A stretch of 53,324 nt of DNA, taken from NCBI GenBank assembly GCA_018432235.1, contig JAHDLO010000061.1:1-53324 (forward strand), written 5' to 3'. The stretch comes from Clostridiaceae bacterium (lineage in GTDB: Bacteria; Bacillota; Clostridia; Peptostreptococcales; Natronincolaceae). The position numbers and the translations under genes were made by a program. Positions 8,520-16,623 of the stretch are shown here, in pieces (the first letter of the stretch is position 1; every line of letters starts with the position of its first letter). Under the pieces are notes generated by a model. That model made no database searches. It was given only the letters and a program-made list of their open reading frames with translations, and was not told where the DNA came from.

Positions 8520-9494
8520 ATGAGACAAATAAGAACGGATTTAGCCATGGAGGCAAGGGAGCTGTATCAGGAGGAAACAAAGCAGGAAATTAGAGGTGTT
8601 GCTGTTGAACAGGAGGAATCTAAGGATATCACCATTACCAGAGTAGAGGTTATGGATAGCTATGCTGAGAAAATAATGGGAAAGCCGATGGGGAAATATA
8701 TAACATTAGAAAGTCCAAGCTTAAGAAGAAGCAATGCGGATTTAAAGGATGAAATGAGTAAGGTGCTGGCTAAGGAGCTAAAGGCATTGGTGGGAGAAAG
8801 AAAGCATCTGAAGGCCTTGATTGTAGGTCTGGGCAACTGGAATGTGACCCCGGATGCACTGGGACCAAAGGTGGTATCGCGGGTCTACGTTACTCGTCAC
8901 CTATTCAAAACCTATAACAAGGAGAAGGATGAAGCGCTGGCAGAGGTTAGTGCTATTTCTCCTGGGGTAATGGGCTTGACGGGGGTAGAAACCAGTGAAA
9001 TAATAAAGGGGATAGTAGAAAAAACCAGGCCTGATGTGGTGGTGGCAGTTGATTCTTTAGCTTCCAGAAAGATGGAGAGGGTCAATGCCACCATTCAATT
9101 GACGGACACAGGTATAAGCCCCGGATCGGGCATAGGGAATAAAAGAAAGGCGCTTACAAAGGAAACCCTGGGTATACCAGTTATAGCAATAGGGGTACCA
9201 ACCGTAGTGGATGCTGCGACATTAACCAGCGATGCTATTGAAATGGTGATCGATGCCTTTTCCAGACAAAGTAATAAAGGAACAGACTTTTATAATATGC
9301 TGAAGGGGTTGAAAAATGAAGAAAAATATGCCCTCATAAGGGAGGTAATGGAGCCCTATAATGCCAATGTTGTAGTTACGCCAAATGACATTGATGAGGT
9401 TATAATCAATCTTTCTCAAATCGTAGCCAATGGCATAAACATAGCACTTCATCCGGGAATAGATCTGGCAGATGTCAACAGATACGTACATTAG
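8520..9494 (+). CDS. gpr: GPR endopeptidase, germination protease for spore SASPs
   Basis: 324 residues, close to the usual size, starting MRQIRTDLAMEARELYQEE. Made as a zymogen in the forespore, it degrades small acid-soluble spore proteins at germination. Conserved stretches: LIVGLGNWNVTPDALGPKVV, the GVMGLTGVETSEIIKGIVEK segment, AVDSLASRKMERVN, and the DTGISPGSGIGNKRK loop. SD AGAGGTGAG. The next gene is spoIIP, a common pairing in spore formers. Confidence 0.96.
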   Translation: MRQIRTDLAMEARELYQEETKQEIRGVAVEQEESKDITITRVEVMDSYAEKIMGKPMGKYITLESPSLRRSNADLKDEMSKVLAKELKALVGERKHLKALIVGLGNWNVTPDALGPKVVSRVYVTRHLFKTYNKEKDEALAEVSAISPGVMGLTGVETSEIIKGIVEKTRPDVVVAVDSLASRKMERVNATIQLTDTGISPGSGIGNKRKALTKETLGIPVIAIGVPTVVDAATLTSDAIEMVIDAFSRQSNKGTDFYNMLKGLKNEEKYALIREVMEPYNANVVVTPNDIDEVIINLSQIVANGINIALHPGIDLADVNRYVH

Positions 9495-9519
9495 TAATGG
9501 ATTTGTAAGGAATAAATAA

Positions 9520-9564
9520 CACCCACCCTTCATATGTATCAATATACTTATGAGAAGGTGGGTG
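9520..9564 (+). promoter_or_regulatory. hairpin between gpr and spoIIP that contains the spoIIP ribosome binding site
   Basis: CACCCACC (9520-9527) pairs with GGTGGGTG (9557-9564). The 3' arm with the preceding AA is the only SD-like sequence (AAGGTGGG) before the TTG start of spoIIP at 9572. It could act as a weak terminator of gpr, as a translational brake on spoIIP, or both. Confidence 0.5.
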
Positions 9565-9571
9565 CTTTACT

Positions 9572-10819
9572 TTGAAAATCAGAAGGTTCAAATTGATGTT
9601 AAGTCTACAAAATATAATGATAATGCTACTGGTGCTGGCGGTTCTGTTATCCGCTGCCAAGATTGTATTTGATCACACCGCCTATGCCAAAGACACAGAG
9701 GACGCAATTGTAGAGGAAAATGATCATTCAGAAAGGCCGGCCGTATTTAATGAAGCATTATTATATAAGGTACTCCATCATGTTTTTCCAGCTGGCGGCG
9801 TTGATGAAAATAATACTATAACGCTGTCGGGGTTTAAGGAGGTGTATCAGTCTATAGTTAAGGAGCTGGTGCTTATAGACCTGAAGAATCCTCTTACCTT
9901 TATAAGACCTCAATTTCCTGCAATTGCGCTGTATGACTATGACTTCAATGAGGCACCTCATACAATACCAGTGGACAACAAGGAGGGGGATAAGGATATA
10001 AGGCTGGTGGAGGAAGATAACAATGAAAGCGTAGCGGTAGACAATCCTGTGGAACAGAACACTGATGATTTGGGAGAGGAGCAGGATGGCATATATCTCC
10101 CAGGCTTCCCGGTAATAGACAGCAGAGAAAACATAATACTGACATTGGATGATGTAGTAAAACCTTCATCCATTAAGCTGGAGAAAGGAAAGCCTCAAAT
10201 ATTAATCTATCATACCCATGGGACCGAATCCTATAAACCCGCATCCGAGGGAAATTTTCATAGCCTGCGGAAGGAATATACCGTTATCGAAGTTGCCACA
10301 ATAATAGCCAATGAGCTGACAAAAAGGGGATATGAGGTTTTGCATGACACCACCTACCATGATTATCCCTCATATAATGGGTCATATACAAGATCATTGA
10401 GTACGATTCAAAAAATATTGAAGGAGAACCCCTCCATAAAGGTAGTACTGGATATCCATAGGGATGGCTATGACAATATAGACACAAATCCCCAAAGAGA
10501 ATCCTTAATAAGGAATAATCAGGTGACCATCAATAATGAGCTCTCCTCGAAATTTCAATTTGTAATCGGTCCTGAAACCGAAAACAAAAAGGCAGTTGAA
10601 ACCTTTGCTCAATATGTAAAGGCGGTCAGTGATCAAATGTACCCAGATTTAAGCAAGCCTGTGCTATTGAAGCCCTATGGCAAATTTAATCAATTTGTTT
10701 CAGATCATTATTTGCTGGTAGAGGTTGGCAGCAATGCCAATACCATAGAAGAAGCTAAAAGAGCAGGTGGATATTTTGCCGATGTATTGGCAGAGGCCTT
10801 GAAAGAAATTACACAATAG
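9572..10819 (+). CDS. spoIIP: stage II sporulation protein P, peptidoglycan hydrolase
   Basis: 415 residues from a TTG. A single N-terminal TM segment (~residues 12-30) anchors it. A variable acidic linker (~130-185) precedes the catalytic domain, which shows the family signature ILIYHTHGTESY and later VLDIHRDGYDN and LLVEVGSNANTIEEAKRAG. SpoIIP is an amidase/endopeptidase acting with SpoIID and SpoIIM in septal peptidoglycan thinning and engulfment. Its SD lies inside a hairpin (9520-9564). Confidence 0.94.
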   Translation: MKIRRFKLMLSLQNIMIMLLVLAVLLSAAKIVFDHTAYAKDTEDAIVEENDHSERPAVFNEALLYKVLHHVFPAGGVDENNTITLSGFKEVYQSIVKELVLIDLKNPLTFIRPQFPAIALYDYDFNEAPHTIPVDNKEGDKDIRLVEEDNNESVAVDNPVEQNTDDLGEEQDGIYLPGFPVIDSRENIILTLDDVVKPSSIKLEKGKPQILIYHTHGTESYKPASEGNFHSLRKEYTVIEVATIIANELTKRGYEVLHDTTYHDYPSYNGSYTRSLSTIQKILKENPSIKVVLDIHRDGYDNIDTNPQRESLIRNNQVTINNELSSKFQFVIGPETENKKAVETFAQYVKAVSDQMYPDLSKPVLLKPYGKFNQFVSDHYLLVEVGSNANTIEEAKRAGGYFADVLAEALKEITQ

Positions 10820-10863
10820 TTTAAAATACATAAAAAATGTCCACAATACAGATGGTGATGTGG

Positions 10864-11169
10864 ATGAGCAGAGTAGAGAGAAAAAAGCTTAAGAAAAAGA
10901 AAAGTCATAGGACAACCTTTGTAATGATTCTTATAATAGCCTTTCTTTTTGTCGGTATCATAATTACTGACAATGCCCTTCGTCAAATGATGGCTTTGGG
11001 AGAAGAGGGAAGAGTATTTGGTTATGAAAGAGTTGATAATTTTCATTTAGTCGATTTACTGGGGAGAACCTTTTATATTGATCAACGAGTCATAGACGAA
11101 AAAACACATGAGGTTAAGGTATGGCTCCAAGAGAGCTATGATTATATAAAAAGATTTATAGCAAGATAA
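10864..11169 (+). CDS. small single-pass membrane protein, function unknown
   Basis: About 101 residues if started at the ATG at 10864 (an in-frame ATG at 10837 has no SD; both starts are weak). It has a very basic N-terminus (RKKLKKKK), one TM helix (~residues 18-38) and a soluble C-terminal part of about 60 residues ending in YIKRFIAR. It follows spoIIP by 44 bp and precedes a terminator, so cotranscription with spoIIP and a sporulation link are possible but unproven. No family recognised. Confidence 0.6.
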   Translation: MSRVERKKLKKKKSHRTTFVMILIIAFLFVGIIITDNALRQMMALGEEGRVFGYERVDNFHLVDLLGRTFYIDQRVIDEKTHEVKVWLQESYDYIKRFIAR

Positions 11170-11170
11170 G

Positions 11171-11199
11171 AAAAATGTCGGGTTGACCGGCATTTTTTT
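11171..11199 (+). terminator. intrinsic terminator after the spoIIP transcript
   Basis: ATGTCGG (11175-11181) pairs with CCGGCAT (11187-11193), one G-T pair, followed by seven Ts. Confidence 0.8.
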
Positions 11200-11213
11200 A
11201 GATATAATAAAAT

Positions 11214-11364
11214 TGAGGTAATAGCATAATAAGGATGCAGAAAACTTTCATAGGGATTTATCTCACCTTCTAATGATGAAAGGGACTGGATAATGCGCAT
11301 AAATCTTTAGCTTGGCATAAACTAAAATAGATATGCACACCCATGGTAATATGCAATTTCCTCA
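11214..11364. repeat. MITE-like element, copy A
   Basis: About 151 bp bounded by TGAGGTAATAGCA (11214-11226) and TGCAATTTCCTCA (11352-11364), an imperfect version of the 13-bp terminal inverted repeat seen perfectly in copy B. It carries no ORF and lies in the gap before lepA. Inner parts (ACTAAAATA, the ATATGCA before the right end) match copies B and C. Confidence 0.65.
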
Positions 11365-11478
11365 ATTATATAATATTACACTGTATTTTCGTTAAATAGC
11401 AGAAATACAAACTTCCCTATAGTTTTACTTTATGTTATAATTTATAAAGTTACGCAAGAATAAAGGAGGAAATTTGTT

Positions 11479-13287
11479 ATGCCAAGTGCTAGACAATTAA
11501 AAACTCGAAATTTCTCCATAATAGCCCATATAGATCATGGCAAATCTACCTTGGCTGATAGATTGATTCAGCACACTGGTACAGTTAGTGAACGGGAAAT
11601 GCAGGATCAAATCCTTGATAATATGGATTTAGAAAGAGAAAGAGGCATCACCATTAAGCTGCAATCCATTCGTTTGGTTTATAAGGCTCAGGATGGTGAG
11701 GAATACTATTTGAATCTAATAGATACACCTGGACATGTGGATTTTACCTATGAGGTATCAAGAAGCTTAGCAGCCTGCGAAGGTGCCATACTGGTAGTGG
11801 ATGCCGCACAGGGTATAGAGGCACAAACCCTTGCCAATGTATACCTGGCTTTAGAGCAAAACCTTGAAATCATTCCGGTAATTAACAAAATTGATTTACC
11901 CAGTGCCAGGCCAGACGAGATAAAACGGGAGATTGAGGACATCATAGGACTGGATGCCAGCGATGCCCCCTTGATATCTGCAAAAGAGGGTATAAATATC
12001 ACAGATGTTCTAGAGGCAATCGTAAGCAAGGTGCCAGCGCCGAAGGGTGACCCTGAAGCACCGCTAAAGGCTTTGATTTTTGACTCCTATTATGATAATT
12101 ATAAGGGTGTTATTGCCTATGTTAGGATAGTGGAAGGCACCGTCAGAAAAGGCACGAAGATTAAAATGATGGCAACAAATAAAGAATTTGAAGTTACCGA
12201 GGTGGGCGTTTATTCTCCCGGAGCAGTGCAGATGGAAAGTCTAAGTGCGGGAGATGTAGGATATATTGCTGCCAGTATCAAGGATGTAAGAAACTGTCGT
12301 GTAGGGGATACCGTCACAGATGCAGAAGAGCCTACTACTGCACCCCTGCCGGGGTATCGTAAGGTAACCCCGATGGTCTATTGCGGTATTTACCCTGCAG
12401 AAGGTGTAAAGTATGAGGATGTCAGGGACGCGCTGGAGAAGCTTCAGGTAAATGATGCAGCTCTGGTATTTGAACCAGAAACTTCAGCAGCCTTGGGCTT
12501 CGGCTTCCGATGCGGCTTCTTGGGTTTGCTGCATATGGAAATTATTCAAGAAAGACTGGAGAGGGAATTTGATCTGGATCTTGTTACGACAGCCCCCAGT
12601 GTTATATATAGAATTACTAAGACTGATGGGGAGGTCATAATGATTCAAAATCCAGCCAATTTACCAAAGCAGCAGGAAATAAAAATGATGGAGGAGCCTA
12701 TAGTTAAGGCCAACATTATGGTGCCTAATACCTATGTAGGTACGGTTATGGAGCTTTGTCAGGACCGTCGTGGTGACATGAAGCACATGGAGTATATTGA
12801 CGATACAAGAGTTACGCTGCATTATGAGCTGCCATTAAATGAGGTTATCTATGATTTCTTTGATGCCTTAAAATCCAGGACAAAGGGCTATGGCTCACTG
12901 GATTATGAATTTGTCGGCTATAGGGAATCCAGTCTGGTTAAGCTGGATATACTGATAAATGGTGAACAGGTGGATGCCCTATCCTTCATTGTTCATGAAA
13001 GCAAGGCATATCCAAGGGGTAAAGCAATGTGCGAAAAGCTGAAGGAGGAAATTCCAAGACACCAATTTGCTGTGCCGATTCAGGCAGCGATTGGACAGAA
13101 GATTATCTCCAGAGAAACAATCAGTGCCCTAAGAAAGGACGTACTTGCCAAATGCTATGGTGGAGATATCACCCGTAAGAAAAAGCTTTTAGAGAAGCAA
13201 AAAGAAGGAAAGAAGCGTATGAGACAGGTTGGTTCTGTAGAGGTTCCACAAAAAGCCTTCATGTCTGTATTAAAGCTGGATAGCTAA
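11479..13287 (+). CDS. lepA: elongation factor 4 (LepA), translational GTPase
   Basis: 602 residues, full length. G1 AHIDHGKSTLADR, G3 DTPGHVDF, G4 NKID; then domain II, two EF-G-like domains and the LepA-specific C-terminal domain (YPRGKAMCEKLKEEIPRHQF and the KKKLLEKQKEGKKRMR tail). EF4 back-translocates stalled ribosomes or assists initiation/assembly. SD AAAGGAGG. A MITE-like element and a TATAAT-type -10 near 11435 lie upstream. In many Firmicutes lepA precedes hemW and hrcA, as here. Confidence 0.97.
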   Translation: MPSARQLKTRNFSIIAHIDHGKSTLADRLIQHTGTVSEREMQDQILDNMDLERERGITIKLQSIRLVYKAQDGEEYYLNLIDTPGHVDFTYEVSRSLAACEGAILVVDAAQGIEAQTLANVYLALEQNLEIIPVINKIDLPSARPDEIKREIEDIIGLDASDAPLISAKEGINITDVLEAIVSKVPAPKGDPEAPLKALIFDSYYDNYKGVIAYVRIVEGTVRKGTKIKMMATNKEFEVTEVGVYSPGAVQMESLSAGDVGYIAASIKDVRNCRVGDTVTDAEEPTTAPLPGYRKVTPMVYCGIYPAEGVKYEDVRDALEKLQVNDAALVFEPETSAALGFGFRCGFLGLLHMEIIQERLEREFDLDLVTTAPSVIYRITKTDGEVIMIQNPANLPKQQEIKMMEEPIVKANIMVPNTYVGTVMELCQDRRGDMKHMEYIDDTRVTLHYELPLNEVIYDFFDALKSRTKGYGSLDYEFVGYRESSLVKLDILINGEQVDALSFIVHESKAYPRGKAMCEKLKEEIPRHQFAVPIQAAIGQKIISRETISALRKDVLAKCYGGDITRKKKLLEKQKEGKKRMRQVGSVEVPQKAFMSVLKLDS

Positions 13288-13293
13288 TATATG

Positions 13294-13328
13294 ACTAGCA
13301 ACTGGTGTCCTTACCAATTGCTAGTTTT
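13294..13328 (+). terminator. intrinsic terminator after lepA
   Basis: CTAGCAACTGGT (13295-13306) pairs with ACCAATTGCTAG (13313-13324) with one mismatch, followed by TTTTGCTTTT. Confidence 0.85.
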
Positions 13329-13337
13329 GCTTTTAAA

Positions 13338-13522
13338 TGAGGAAATTGCATAATATAAGGTAAGCTATAGATATATACAAAGTCATAGGTTTCCTGTTTA
13401 GTGCCCACGGACTGATCTATTGAATTTTAAATGTTATTAGTACTAGGCAATGGGCAATAAGCCTTTAACTTTGTATTAACTAAAATATATATGCAGTCTC
13501 TTAGAAATGTGCAATTTCCTCA
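13338..13522. repeat. MITE-like element, copy B (perfect 13-bp terminal inverted repeats)
   Basis: 185 bp bounded by TGAGGAAATTGCA (13338-13350) and its exact reverse complement TGCAATTTCCTCA (13510-13522). Internal arms (AGTGCCCA near 13400 and TGGGCAAT near 13453) allow much of the element to fold back. It has no ORF. It fills the gap between the lepA terminator and hemW, ending about 10 bp before the hemW SD, so it may influence hemW expression. Confidence 0.8.
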
Positions 13523-13546
13523 AATATAAAATACGGAGGAAGCGTA

Positions 13547-14683
13547 ATGAAGTCAATAGGGATTTATATTCATATCCCCTTCTGCCAGAAGAAGTGCCTG
13601 TATTGTGATTTCAATTCATATAGTGGTAAGGGTCACTTGATTACAGATTATGTTGAGGGCTTGAGAAGGGAAATACAGCTACATAGGGAAACCTTCGAGG
13701 ACTATGAGGCCGGCAGTATTTATATAGGTGGTGGAACCCCCTCGATACTAAGTGGCAAAGAACTGGAGACTGTAATGACAGCCTTAAGGGAAGGAATAAG
13801 AATTGCCTCAGATGCAGAAATTACTATGGAGGCTAATCCTGGAACACTAAGCAGGAGCAAGCTAAGTGCTTATTTTAATGCTGGTGTCAATCGTCTAAGT
13901 ATGGGACTTCAGGCTTGTCAGGAAGAGCTTCTGAGAGGACTTGGCAGAATACATAGCTATAGGGATTTTGTAACCAATCTGGAGGATGCAAGGTCTGTCG
14001 GCTTTAGGAATATCAATGCAGATTTAATGTTTGCCTTGCCAGGACAGCGACTTGAGGATTGGCAAAGCTCTCTAATGCAGCTGACGGCATTGGAAATACC
14101 CCATATTTCTGCCTATAGCCTGATATGGGAAGCGGGTACGGCCTTCGAGGGTCTTAGAGAAAAAAATCTATTGAAGCCCATCGAGGAAGATATAGAGCTG
14201 GAGATGTTTCATGCTGCCAGAGGACTGCTTCAGAAGAAAGGCTATAGCTACTATGAAATATCAAACTATGCTAAACCAGGCTTTGAATGTAAGCATAATA
14301 TTGTCTATTGGAAAAACCAGTGCTATATCGGTTTGGGTGCTGGCGCGCATTCCTATTTTAATAATAAAAGATATCATAATCAAGAAACGATAGAGGCATA
14401 TTTAAGCTGTATTAATGAAGAGAAGAGCCCTATCAAGAATATTCTAGCAGTCTCTAAAAATGATGAAATCAGTGAGACGATGTTTTTGGGGCTAAGGCTC
14501 ATTGATGGTATGGCGGTGGAGGAATTTAAAAACCGCTTTGGCGTCACCCCATTGGACATTTATCCTGCTGTGATTCCTAAGCTTCAGAGGGATGGGTTAA
14601 TCATATATGATAACAAAAGAATTGTGCTAACAACAAAGGGCGTAGACCTTGCTAATATAGTATTTCAAGAGCTTCTATTATAA
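13547..14683 (+). CDS. hemW: HemW-like radical SAM protein (heme chaperone, HemN paralogue)
   Basis: 378 residues. The radical SAM cluster motif is C13-x3-C17-x2-C20 (CQKKCLYC), followed by GGGTPS and the ADLMFALPGQ segment. It has the short HemN-type C-terminal domain. Unlike true HemN, the family binds heme and probably delivers it rather than decarboxylating coproporphyrinogen. SD CGGAGG. The annotation as HemW rests on length and on its lepA-hrcA context. Confidence 0.9.
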   Translation: MKSIGIYIHIPFCQKKCLYCDFNSYSGKGHLITDYVEGLRREIQLHRETFEDYEAGSIYIGGGTPSILSGKELETVMTALREGIRIASDAEITMEANPGTLSRSKLSAYFNAGVNRLSMGLQACQEELLRGLGRIHSYRDFVTNLEDARSVGFRNINADLMFALPGQRLEDWQSSLMQLTALEIPHISAYSLIWEAGTAFEGLREKNLLKPIEEDIELEMFHAARGLLQKKGYSYYEISNYAKPGFECKHNIVYWKNQCYIGLGAGAHSYFNNKRYHNQETIEAYLSCINEEKSPIKNILAVSKNDEISETMFLGLRLIDGMAVEEFKNRFGVTPLDIYPAVIPKLQRDGLIIYDNKRIVLTTKGVDLANIVFQELLL

Positions 14684-14706
14684 TAAAAAAATTCACTATT
14701 AAGGTA

Positions 14707-14776
14707 TTGACAAAAATAAACTGAAATGATATGTTAAAAACAGGTAGCGTTAGCACTCAATAGAATAGAGTGCTAA
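14707..14776 (+). promoter_or_regulatory. hrcA operon promoter with CIRCE operator
   Basis: TTGACA 14707-14712, 17-bp spacer, TATGTT 14730-14735. Just downstream is a perfect CIRCE: TTAGCACTC (14750-14758), 9 nt, GAGTGCTAA (14768-14776). CIRCE is the HrcA binding site, so the hrcA-grpE-dnaK-dnaJ cluster should be autorepressed and released on heat shock. Confidence 0.96.
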
Positions 14777-14792
14777 TAAAAGAGGTGATCCT

Positions 14793-15818
14793 ATGGATTT
14801 AAATGAGAGAAAATTAAAGATTCTGCAGGCTATAGTACAGGACTATATTGATTGTGCGGAACCAGTTGGCTCCAGAACTCTAAGTAAGAAGTATAATCTT
14901 GGGGTTAGTCCTGCCACAATCAGAAATGAAATGGCAGACCTGGAGGAGCTGGGCTTCCTAATGCAGCCCCACACCTCAGCCGGACGAATACCCTCGGATA
15001 AGGCCTATCGCCTGTATGTTGACTACTTGATGCAGGTTAAGAAAATAGCTGCTATTCAAAGCAGTCAGCTGAAGGAAAAGCTGGTAAGAAGCTTCAGTGA
15101 AATTGAGCAGCTGCTGCAGTATAGCTCTAGGGTTTTATCAGAGCTTACGCAATATACAACGGTTGCCATTGCACCACAGATTAAGGGCAGTAAATTAAAG
15201 CAAATACAGTTAATACCTATTGATAGTGAGCATATAATATCAGTCATCATCACCGACACAGGCGTTGTCAAAAAGCCTCTTTTAAGGATTCCGGGGGGCA
15301 TAGGTGACATATCGGTGCTGATGAGGGTATCCGGTATCTTAAATGAAAAGCTTCGGGGTAAAACGCTTCAGGATGTTGAAGAATTGCTGGAGAAGGAGCT
15401 TAAGCATGAGGTGTTCCGGTTTAGCAGTGTCATGGAAACAATTATACCGGAGCTCTTTAAAACACTGGAGGAAATTGACGATTTTGAGCTATATCTAAAT
15501 GGAACTACCAATATTTTTAATTTCCCTGAATTCAGTGATTTGATTAAGGCAAAATCCTTTTTAACAATGCTGGAGGAGAAGAAAAAGATCAGTGAACTGA
15601 TTATTTCTTCAGGGGAAGGCATAAGTATTTCTATAGGCGCTGAGAACTTCTTTGAGCAGGCTAGGGACTGCAGCTTGGTAACAGCCACCTTTAAGGTGGA
15701 TAATTCCGCCATCGGCTGGCTGAGCGTTATTGGGCCTACAAGAATGGACTATTCAAAGGTCATCGGTATCATGGGCCAGATAAGCTCCTATATCAATGAG
15801 CTTTTGAAGGCCAGGTAG
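14793..15818 (+). CDS. hrcA: heat-inducible transcription repressor HrcA
   Basis: 341 residues. N-terminal winged helix with the family signature (LNERKLKILQAIVQDYI, EPVGSRTLSKKYNLGVSPAT, IRNEMADLEELGFL), then the GAF-like and dimerisation regions ending GPTRMDYSKVIGIMGQISSY. It binds CIRCE 17 bp upstream of its own start and needs GroE for activity. First gene of the chaperone operon. SD AGAGGTGAT. Confidence 0.97.
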   Translation: MDLNERKLKILQAIVQDYIDCAEPVGSRTLSKKYNLGVSPATIRNEMADLEELGFLMQPHTSAGRIPSDKAYRLYVDYLMQVKKIAAIQSSQLKEKLVRSFSEIEQLLQYSSRVLSELTQYTTVAIAPQIKGSKLKQIQLIPIDSEHIISVIITDTGVVKKPLLRIPGGIGDISVLMRVSGILNEKLRGKTLQDVEELLEKELKHEVFRFSSVMETIIPELFKTLEEIDDFELYLNGTTNIFNFPEFSDLIKAKSFLTMLEEKKKISELIISSGEGISISIGAENFFEQARDCSLVTATFKVDNSAIGWLSVIGPTRMDYSKVIGIMGQISSYINELLKAR

Positions 15819-15965
15819 CTTGTGCCTCGCAATGCTTATTGGAGGACACTACATCGGACAATATTACAGAATATGGTGCGAGGTACTTAATAAAGTATTT
15901 TGCACTCTATCTTTGTAGTTAACTATACCTACAATTGGATTTAGAATAGGAGGCTGGTGCAGTAA
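15819..15965 (+). other. hrcA-grpE spacer with long-range hairpin potential
   Basis: CCTCGCA near 15823-15829 is complementary to TGCGAGG near 15876-15882, enclosing about 45 nt. It could be an mRNA processing or stability element between hrcA and grpE, like the cleavage site known in the B. subtilis dnaK operon (inference). There is no T tract. Confidence 0.35.
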
Positions 15966-16568
15966 ATGAAGACATTTGATGAAAAAGTTGCTGTAAAGGA
16001 AGAAGAAATTACTACAGAACCTTCAGATATCAATCATGCAGATGATGATGTCAACAGTGAGCTGGAGGCAGTTCAGGAGGAGCTGGAGGATCAAAGGGCA
16101 AAGGATGATACTGAGGTGTTTAAATCGAAGCTAGCAGAAAAGGATAAGGAAATTCAGGAATACATAAACCAACTGCAAAGGCTGCAGGCAGATTTTTTAA
16201 ATTTTAAAAAGCGGACTGAGAAGGAGAAGAGTGAAATCTATCTTCTGGCCAATGAGAAATTGGGTGCAGAGCTTTTGAGTATTATTGATAATTTGGAGAG
16301 GGCCTTAGCTGCTCAAGAGGAAAATACAGAGGGAAATAGTCTGTATCAAGGAATTGAGCTTGTATACAGGCAGTTGGTTGATACGCTGAACAAGCATGGT
16401 ATAGAAGAAATTGATGCTCTAAATAAGCCATTTGACGCTAATTTCCATCACGCCGTCATGCAGGAGGAAAATGGAGCAGAGGAGAACCTGGTAATTGAGG
16501 TTTATCAAAAGGGCTATACAATCAATGGTAAGGTATTGAGACCTACCATGGTGAAGGTTTCTAAATAG
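15966..16568 (+). CDS. grpE: GrpE, nucleotide exchange factor for DnaK
   Basis: 200 residues. Acidic disordered N-terminus (~1-50), a long coiled coil (~50-110: LAEKDKEIQEYINQLQRLQA, DFLNFKKRTEKEK), then the four-helix and beta-wing parts ending NGKVLRPTMVKVSK. It releases ADP from DnaK and acts as thermosensor. Second gene of the CIRCE operon. Confidence 0.96.
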   Translation: MKTFDEKVAVKEEEITTEPSDINHADDDVNSELEAVQEELEDQRAKDDTEVFKSKLAEKDKEIQEYINQLQRLQADFLNFKKRTEKEKSEIYLLANEKLGAELLSIIDNLERALAAQEENTEGNSLYQGIELVYRQLVDTLNKHGIEEIDALNKPFDANFHHAVMQEENGAEENLVIEVYQKGYTINGKVLRPTMVKVSK

Positions 16569-16623
16569 CTGAGTAATCAAATTTGAATAATTTACACATA
16601 AATTTAAAGGAGGAAGTATTTTA

